The translations under genes were made by a program, and so were the position numbers. Positions 58,616-64,000 of a stretch of DNA of 64,000 nt are shown here, piece by piece (within the stretch, counting starts at the first letter, position 1; every line of letters begins with the position of its first letter). This DNA comes from Rhodovibrio sodomensis (GTDB taxonomy: Bacteria; Pseudomonadota; Alphaproteobacteria; Kiloniellales; Rhodovibrionaceae), in NCBI RefSeq assembly GCF_016583645.1, contig NZ_NRRL01000006.1, positions 1 through 64,000 of the forward strand. The letters are read 5' to 3'. Under the pieces are notes generated by a model. That model was not told where the DNA came from and did not search any database. It saw only the letters and a list, made by a program, of their open reading frames with translations.

Positions 58616-59218
58616 TTACAGCACGCCCGTGCCCTCGAACTCGCGATAGCCGAAGCGTCGCTGCTCGGACTTGTTGAGCTCGTGCAGCAGGGCCTGCAGG
58701 TCGATGCAGTTCGGCTGCGCCGCCAGTTTCAGCACGGGCGTCGTCCGGTCCACCGAATGAACGTCGAGGTGGCCGAGTCCACCCAGGACCCGGAGCCAGA
58801 TCGGCTTGCGGCTATCGAGGTCACGCACCCGGTGCATCTCGATCTGGTCGTGATAGCGGTTGAGCACCCCGCGGTGGACGAAGATGCGTTGGGTGGTCAC
58901 CTCGTAACGCGTGCACAGGATCTCCAGCGTGCGCCAGGCCGGTAGCAGCAGCACGCCACCCACCACCGCGAGCGGGACCCAGGCCGGCCAGCCAAACTCG
59001 AAGCCGCCGACGCCACCGCGGTAGGCCAGGATCGCCACGTCCCGCTCGATCCAGGCCAGGCCCTTGCACGCGAGCCACGCGACCGCGATCGCGCCCAGCC
59101 ACGCCCAGAGCGTCGAGCGCACCGCAGGCCGGCCCGCCCAGACGAGGCGCTCCACCGGCTCCGGCCGTCCGTCGTCACCCAGATCCGGGTAGTACTGAGA
59201 GTTTCCGACCTCGTCCAT
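58616..59218 (-). CDS. Bacterial PH-domain (DUF304/bPH2) membrane protein
   Basis: 200 residues. Two transmembrane segments (about 37-58 and 78-97) are followed by a PH-like domain: YEVTTQRIFVHRGVLNRYHDQIEMHRVRDLD, then LGHLDVHSVDRTTP. Family proteins are of unknown exact role, often in stress or lipid settings. Confidence 0.85.
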   Translation of the reverse strand: MDEVGNSQYYPDLGDDGRPEPVERLVWAGRPAVRSTLWAWLGAIAVAWLACKGLAWIERDVAILAYRGGVGGFEFGWPAWVPLAVVGGVLLLPAWRTLEILCTRYEVTTQRIFVHRGVLNRYHDQIEMHRVRDLDSRKPIWLRVLGGLGHLDVHSVDRTTPVLKLAAQPNCIDLQALLHELNKSEQRRFGYREFEGTGVL

Positions 59219-59403
59219 GACCCCTGGTCCCTTCTGCCTTCATCGCTGCGCCGGCCGCCGGCGCAAGTGCTGAGGGATATGGTGGCCGAACGCTGGATCG
59301 CGCCTTAACCCGATTGCAACCTGCGCGCGGCGACGAGAATGCGGTTGCATCTTTGAGGCACGTAGTCCACGGTAAGGGTGGCAGACTCACTTATCGGACG
59401 GGC

Positions 59404-60480
59404 ATGACAGACAGGGAAGTCGAGATGCTGGTCGAGGCACTCGGCGGGTTATCGTTCGAGACCGACCGGAACGGGCGACTGCTGACACTGGGCCCGGAAG
59501 CCGCGATCCATGCGCTCGATCCAGCTTCGCTGGTCGGCCAGCCGGTCTGCGCCGGCCCGTCCGACTGTCCGGGCCGGCAGAAACTGCTCGACGGGCTGAG
59601 CGCGGGCGACGGCACAGGCGCGGTCCGGGTCTCGGTCGGGTTCCTGGGGCTCGACTCTCCCTGTGCGGTCACTCTCCGGCCGTGCGCGGCCAACGACGCG
59701 ACAGGTATGCGGTTTCGCGGCTACGCCGTACCTGCCCACGCGGCCGACCGCCGCGGGCAAACGCACGCCCCGGCGCATCTGGAGGCGATCTCCCGGCTCG
59801 CGGGCGGCGTCGCTCATCAGATGAACAACGCCCTGCAGCCGATCCTGCTGCTGAGCGAGCACCACCTCGATGAGGTGTATCAGGACGCGGAATTACGGGA
59901 ATCTCTGCTCGAGATCCGCGCCTGCGCCGTACGCGCCAGTGCCGTCGTCAACGGGCTCCTCGAGTTCAGCCGCCAGGAGCCGGCACGTCGCGAACCACGG
60001 CCCCTGGCGGGCGCGGTGGCCGAGGCGCTCGATCGGATCGTGCCGGGCATCGACGGCCTTGACCATCCGGCGCGTGTCCTCCCTGAGGTCGGTGACGCGG
60101 CCGTCGACTCCGAGCTGCTGGCGCGTGTCGTCGAGGAGCTGCTGCGCAACGCGGTCCAGGAGGCGCCGGCGGGCAGCTCGGTCACGGTGCGACTGACCCA
60201 GCGGATGATCCAGCACGAGGATGTGCCGCACCTCGCACCCACCTCGGGCCCGCACGCGGAAATCTCGATCGAGGACCGCGGGCCGGGCATGCCACGGGAC
60301 GTCGCCGTCCGGTCGATCGATCCCTTCTTCACCACACACCCCGACCACGCCGGCCTCGGCCTGAGTGTCGCCCACGCCCTGGCGCGGCGCATGGGCGGCT
60401 GGCTCAGCCTCCGGTCCCGGGACTGGGGCGGCACACACGCCGTCCTGATGCTACCACTGAACCGCGCGCCATCCAGCTGA
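59404..60480 (+). CDS. Soluble NtrB-like histidine kinase
   Basis: 358 residues. A PAS-like N-terminus (about 5-115), then an H-box LAGGVAHQMNNALQPI (HxxNN type), and HATPase motifs VVEELLRNAVQEAP, EDRGPGMP and GLGLSVAHALA. All required residues are present. Start ATG 59404 follows GGACGGG. No regulator gene adjacent. Confidence 0.85.
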   Translation: MTDREVEMLVEALGGLSFETDRNGRLLTLGPEAAIHALDPASLVGQPVCAGPSDCPGRQKLLDGLSAGDGTGAVRVSVGFLGLDSPCAVTLRPCAANDATGMRFRGYAVPAHAADRRGQTHAPAHLEAISRLAGGVAHQMNNALQPILLLSEHHLDEVYQDAELRESLLEIRACAVRASAVVNGLLEFSRQEPARREPRPLAGAVAEALDRIVPGIDGLDHPARVLPEVGDAAVDSELLARVVEELLRNAVQEAPAGSSVTVRLTQRMIQHEDVPHLAPTSGPHAEISIEDRGPGMPRDVAVRSIDPFFTTHPDHAGLGLSVAHALARRMGGWLSLRSRDWGGTHAVLMLPLNRAPSS

Positions 60481-60520
60481 TCCGGGCTCGGCGGCCGCCG
60501 AGCCTGCGCGTCCGGTCGGT

Positions 60521-60547
60521 CCAGCTTCGCCAAGCGCGCCCATCTCC
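60521..60547 (+). promoter_or_regulatory. Bipartite promoter-like element before DNA methylase gene
   Basis: CCAGCT, 11 nt ending in GCGC, then GCCCATCTCC. It is 41 bp before the ATG. Confidence 0.55.
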
Positions 60548-60582
60548 CCGTTGTCAATTGGCACAGCCGCAACGGGGGCCGC

Positions 60583-61314
60583 ATGGCCAAGCCGCTTCAC
60601 TCCCGCCTCCACTGCCCTCACCTCAAGGACTTCTGCCGGACCCTGTCGGCCCTCCCGGGCCACAGGAACATCCGCGACCACTACTGCGACTTCCTCGAGG
60701 CAAGCCTGGCAAGCCTGCACAGCGTCTCCCTCAAGCTCGCGGGTCGGGACCCGACGCCGATGGACCGCGCTTACGCGGGTGTGCGCCAGCGCGCTGGTGC
60801 GGCGGTCATGCAGGCCTATGCGCAGATGTTCTCCCACCTGGCTAGCAGCCTGGAGGCGCGCCCGCGCGATGCCTTCGGCGAGCTGTTCGGCGCGCTCGAT
60901 CTCGGCGTCGGCGAGGCCGGTCAGTTCTACACCCCCTTCGAGGTCTCCCAGTTCCTGGTCCAGGCCAACCTGACCGACATCGAGTCCGTGATCGCCGAGA
61001 AAGGCTTCTTCACCGTGGCGGAGCCTGCGGTCGGCGCCGGCGGCATGCTGATCGCGGTGCGCAACGAAATGGTCGCCCGCGGGCTCTCTCCTCACCGCCA
61101 GTGCCTCGCGGTCGGCGTCGACATCGACCGCCGGGCGGTCGCGATGGCCTACATCCAGACGACCCTCCTGGGACTCGCGACCGTCGTCGTGCACGGGGAC
61201 GCGCTCAAGCTCGACCTGCAGGCGGAGTACCCGAACATCTTCGCCCAGAAGTTCGTGACACGGGGGTTCGATACGCGTGATGCCCTGGGCGGGCTCACAC
61301 GGCCAGGCGGCTGA
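60583..61314 (+). CDS. HsdM-type N6-adenine methylase relative, lacking catalytic NPPY
   Basis: 243 residues. GQFYTPFEVSQFLVQANL and VAEPAVGAGGMLIAV (SAM motif I) are typical of type I-like N-6 DNA methylases, and VGVDIDRRAVAMAYIQTTLLG supports the fold. The catalytic (N/D)PP(Y/F), expected after HGDALKLDL, is not seen. It is either a natural short relative (such forms occur on plasmids and phages) or a 3'-truncated gene; an insertion sequence begins about 180 bp downstream. Confidence 0.75.
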   Translation: MAKPLHSRLHCPHLKDFCRTLSALPGHRNIRDHYCDFLEASLASLHSVSLKLAGRDPTPMDRAYAGVRQRAGAAVMQAYAQMFSHLASSLEARPRDAFGELFGALDLGVGEAGQFYTPFEVSQFLVQANLTDIESVIAEKGFFTVAEPAVGAGGMLIAVRNEMVARGLSPHRQCLAVGVDIDRRAVAMAYIQTTLLGLATVVVHGDALKLDLQAEYPNIFAQKFVTRGFDTRDALGGLTRPGG

Positions 61315-61529
61315 CCGCAACCCCCGATAGATCCCACCTGACTCAAATTCGAACGGACTTATCACCCAAACAAAGGCGCTCAAGTGGCTTGAGCCCGGTT
61401 GTCGTCGCAAATTCAGTGAGATAGCACCGATCCGGCACGCCGCCAAAATCGTCTGACGACGTCAAGTTCCAATCAACGAGGCTTGCCTCATATGTAGTGG
61501 TCCTTTGTCAGACAATCCGGGGTGCCACG

Positions 61530-62705
61530 ATGACCGAGGAGACGACGTCCGTCTGGCCGAAGGCCGGCAAGGGGCGGGCGTACCAGCATAGCGCGGATCT
61601 GCTGCAACAGGCGCTTCCGGACGAAGACGCCTGCTGGACCTTTCTGGAGGATGCCCGCTGGCGCGAGGGCCGATACTGCCCGCACTGCGGCTCCCTGGAG
61701 AGCTGGTCGATCCGCAGCGCGGCCGCGCGCGCCGGCCTTTACGAGTGCAAGGGCTGCCACCGGCAGTTCACCGTCACCACGAAGACGCCGCTGCACGGCA
61801 CCAAGCTGCCGCTCTGGTGGTGGATCAAGGCGATGTGGCTGATGCTGTCGTCGAGCAAGGGCGTGTCCTCGGTGGTGCTCGGCCGCTGGGTGGGCGTGCC
61901 GCAGAAGACCGCCTGGCGGATAATGCAGGTGCTACGCGAGCTGTTCGCCGTGGCCGAGTGGTGCGGCGATCGGCTCAAGGGGCTGGTCCAGGTGGACACC
62001 AAGTACGTCGGCGGCGCGCCGCGCCGGAACAAACGGGTGAAGCACAAGCGCGGCCGCGGCACACAGAAGCCGCTGATCGTGGTCGCCGTCGACCAGCGCG
62101 GCTTCGTGCGCAGCCAACCGATCCGCTCGGAGAGCGCGGCGAACATGAAGGCGTTCTTCGAGCGCGCGATCGATCCCGGTGCGACGATCGTCAGCGACAA
62201 GAGCCCCGCGATCGCCGTGCTGGCGCGGGGCTATGCCGGCCACGTCGCGCTCGATCACTCGCAGGATCAGTTCGCGCTGGGCGGCTACCACACCAACACT
62301 GCGGAGGCGTTCGCCTCCACCGTGGAGCGGGTGCTGATCGGTGTGTACCACCGGATGAGTGGCAAGCACCTGTTTCGCTACGTCGGCGAGACGGCCTGCC
62401 GGTGGAACCGCAAGGAAGAAGTGGAGAACGAGGACGGCGAGCCGACGGGCGTGTTCGTCCGCCAGCACGGCCAGCGGGCCATCTCGGAGATGCTGGGCCA
62501 CGCCACGGGCGTCGAACTGCGGCGCACGCAGGTCGGCGGGGTGAAGTACCCCGGGGATCCGGAGCCGCTGCCGCGTCGGCTTCGCTATCAGCGCCTGCGG
62601 GCCGAGAAGGCCCGGCGGGAGGCGCGCCCTCTACTGGGGATGGGTGAGGCCGCGTTGCGACAAGTCGTAAGAATCGGCAGCGGGCGACGCGTGATTACCC
62701 ATTAA
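61530..62705 (+). CDS. IS1595-family transposase
   Basis: 391 residues. The N-terminal zinc ribbon has CPHCG and CKGCHRQF. The helix-turn-helix follows (SVVLGRWVGVPQKTAWRIMQ). The DDE-type core has VQVDTKYVGG, TIVSDKS and HTNTAEAF, the ISXO2/IS1595 pattern. All catalytic residues are present. DNA upstream (61315-61529) is lower in GC. I could not find terminal inverted repeats on both sides. Confidence 0.88.
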   Translation: MTEETTSVWPKAGKGRAYQHSADLLQQALPDEDACWTFLEDARWREGRYCPHCGSLESWSIRSAAARAGLYECKGCHRQFTVTTKTPLHGTKLPLWWWIKAMWLMLSSSKGVSSVVLGRWVGVPQKTAWRIMQVLRELFAVAEWCGDRLKGLVQVDTKYVGGAPRRNKRVKHKRGRGTQKPLIVVAVDQRGFVRSQPIRSESAANMKAFFERAIDPGATIVSDKSPAIAVLARGYAGHVALDHSQDQFALGGYHTNTAEAFASTVERVLIGVYHRMSGKHLFRYVGETACRWNRKEEVENEDGEPTGVFVRQHGQRAISEMLGHATGVELRRTQVGGVKYPGDPEPLPRRLRYQRLRAEKARREARPLLGMGEAALRQVVRIGSGRRVITH

Positions 62706-62723
62706 CAACGTCTACAGAATCAG

Positions 62724-62749
62724 AAAGGCCGGGTTGCATCCCGGCCTTT
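62724..62749. terminator. Hairpin after transposase gene
   Basis: A perfect 10-bp stem AAAGGCCGGG / CCCGGCCTTT with a 6-nt loop lies between the convergent transposase and 65-residue genes. On either strand the arm ends in CCTTT, so it could work in both directions. Confidence 0.75.
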
Positions 62750-62770
62750 CAAAAAATCCTTTGGCCACGC

Positions 62771-62968
62771 TTATTTCCCGCAGCCTGCGATCTCTTTCGT
62801 GTATTTCCCAGCGTTCTGGCCGATGTTCTTAGGCCCGTTGACGAGCCGATCCGCCCGGGCGCGCTTGATGCGCAACGCCAACTCTTCCTGGGATTGCGGA
62901 AGTCCGATTCCACGCCGCGCGGAGCTGGATAGCTCGGCCTGGCGCTTTTCTGCGGTTGCGGTGTTCAC
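62771..62968 (-). CDS. Small basic hypothetical protein
   Basis: 65 residues from GTG 62968, behind AAGGAG at 8 nt. It is basic and helical (QSQEELALRIKRARADRL). Its start overlaps the stop of the upstream GNAT-like gene by 4 bp, so the pair is coupled. Function unknown. Confidence 0.65.
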   Translation of the reverse strand: MNTATAEKRQAELSSSARRGIGLPQSQEELALRIKRARADRLVNGPKNIGQNAGKYTKEIAGCGK

Positions 62969-63720
62969 GGCTCATCTCCTTCCAGAGGTCGCCTAAGAGT
63001 ATATAGGTTCGAGGAATGGCTTACAACAGAGAAGCCTTGCTCCTCGTAGCACGGGACAGTCGGTTCGATGGCATCCAACGCGACCGCGTAACTGGCGCCC
63101 AGCAGATAACCCCAGTCCACGAGGTTTCTGACCACAATAGGGATCACGTCCCCGCGAAACGGGTGCCGAGCGTCCGGCGGAAAGCTCTCGATATGATCAA
63201 GGCGCACCTCATGCCGGTTGTGGCTGACCCTCCCCACTGCGAGAGCGTGGAGTGATGTCATCTCCGCGCGGTTCCATAGCGCGATCTCAAACCGCGCCGG
63301 GTTTGTCCTGACACCCGGGCGGCCGAAGCGCAAATGGAACCATGACCACTCTCGGGTTTCAGGGTGGCGCTCTCCAGCAGGAAGCCTATCGACGGACCCT
63401 GCTGCCGCGCTGGTGATTGGAGTCAAAACCAACCCTGGGTAGGTCGCGCTGTAAACTTCCAGCGTCAGCTCGTACGACACTCTGCGCAACTCATCGTACC
63501 GACGCAAAGCCTCTTCGTATTGTGAATTTCGCGGCACGTGACTCGTCCCCAGACCGTAGGTTGGCTCACCTGCGATATGGGAGCGCTTTTTCAGTTCCGG
63601 CCCATTAACAGGACCTGCTGACAGATAAACTCGCGCTTCTCGCGCGTAAACCGTTGTCAGCAAGCCACGTCCCCAACGACCCTCATCGACCACGAGACGC
63701 AACACGCTTGAAGGTTTCAA
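62965..63720 (-). CDS. Hypothetical protein with GNAT-like C-terminus
   Basis: 251 residues. GC is lower than in the rest of the window. The C-terminus (IVVRNLVDWGYLLGASYAVA ... VPCYEEQGFSVVSH) resembles the end of GNAT acetyltransferases, where a Tyr followed by 'GF' is usual. The N-terminal half is unrecognised. A phage or plasmid origin is possible. Confidence 0.55.
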   Translation of the reverse strand: MKPSSVLRLVVDEGRWGRGLLTTVYAREARVYLSAGPVNGPELKKRSHIAGEPTYGLGTSHVPRNSQYEEALRRYDELRRVSYELTLEVYSATYPGLVLTPITSAAAGSVDRLPAGERHPETREWSWFHLRFGRPGVRTNPARFEIALWNRAEMTSLHALAVGRVSHNRHEVRLDHIESFPPDARHPFRGDVIPIVVRNLVDWGYLLGASYAVALDAIEPTVPCYEEQGFSVVSHSSNLYTLRRPLEGDEP

Positions 63721-63753
63721 CGAACCACAACGTAAAGCCGCCGCACCCTAAAG

Positions 63754-63767
63754 CACAACATGTTGTG
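63754..63767. promoter_or_regulatory. Perfect 14-bp palindrome
   Basis: CACAACATGTTGTG lies in the divergent region between the GNAT-like gene and the gene cut by the right edge. Operator-like. Confidence 0.4.
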
Positions 63768-63840
63768 TGGCGGTTGTCTCGGTTCCTCGGTCGAACCTTT
63801 GTTTTGGTGATAAGTCCGAATTCGAAACGATTTTCGCCCC

Positions 63841-63858
63841 CGGTGACCGTTGTCACCG
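63841..63858. promoter_or_regulatory. Inverted repeat in divergent region
   Basis: CGGTGAC-CGTT-GTCACCG, perfect 7-bp arms, 87 bp before the ATG at 63945. It could be an operator for the rightward gene. Confidence 0.4.
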
Positions 63859-63944
63859 CGACAAATACGGTCCATGCCCAGACTCGAGGTAAGACTTCAA
63901 GAGAAAGCGCACCGCGCGACCCGACCCATGAAGGACACCTCGAC

Positions 63945-64000
63945 ATGACCGCTCACGCCGCGACATCCCGCTCCTCCCTGCGCCCGCTCTACCTGATCGA
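63945..64000 (+). CDS. 5' end of a gene cut by window edge
   Basis: ATG 63945 with AAGGA upstream opens a frame of 18 residues (MTAHAATSRSSLRPLYLI) to the edge. Nothing can be said of its function. Confidence 0.5.
   Translation, partial: MTAHAATSRSSLRPLYLI

Overview
The window is GC-rich DNA from an alphaproteobacterium. Its genes include a CcrM-type GANTC methyltransferase, a GapR (DUF2312) nucleoid protein, a CtrA-like response regulator, two DUF2336 proteins and many GC-rich sensory genes. The order cannot be fixed from sequence alone.

Layout. 0-1.9 kb: the 5' part of an IS200/IS605 TnpA at the left edge, then ten tRNA genes. 2-9.5 kb: an EAL phosphodiesterase, gyrB with two overlapping small genes, a periplasmic ClpP-like protein and four small genes. 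9.8-11.4 kb: six more tRNA genes and a DUF5131 gene. 11.4-17.4 kb: a lipoprotein, an Hsp20 with a thermometer-like leader, a PAS histidine kinase and a chemoreceptor. 18-21.4 kb: a HlyD-like protein and a PilZ-containing polysaccharide synthase. 21.5-26.8 kb: a Cys-rich protein, gyrA, a CtrA-like regulator and a stand-alone 5'-3' exonuclease. 26.9-30 kb: a helical protein and a membrane pentapeptide-repeat protein that share a C-terminal domain. 30.3-35.8 kb: a dnaX-holA-holB clamp-loader operon followed by a UvrD-DnaJ fusion helicase. 35.9-49.4 kb: a membrane spermidine-synthase-like protein, Nudix, DUF2336, Fic, small proteins, a receiver/pseudokinase, a SPOR protein and a histidine kinase. 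49.4-60.5 kb: GapR, CcrM, a methyltransferase, FadL, kinases, a nuclease, a second DUF2336 and a PH-domain membrane protein. 60.5-64 kb: a DNA methylase relative, an IS1595-type transposase and small genes.

How the genes fit together. Both gyrase subunits, a GapR-type partner, a complete clamp loader, a flap-type exonuclease, a UvrD helicase, CcrM and a CtrA-like regulator lie within 64 kb, together with 16 tRNA genes. Chromosomes normally scatter these genes. This suggests a large secondary replicon (megaplasmid or chromid) with its own replication, topology and translation kit. Ordinary chromosomal location cannot be excluded from one window.

The strongest unexplained signal is a bipartite sequence, CCAgtT-N11/12-tCCCATTT, usually with SCGN just before the core. 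It recurs about 35-45 bp upstream of start codons of many of these genes (gyrB, gapR, ccrM, uvrD-dnaJ, fadL and others). It looks like a shared, non-standard promoter class.
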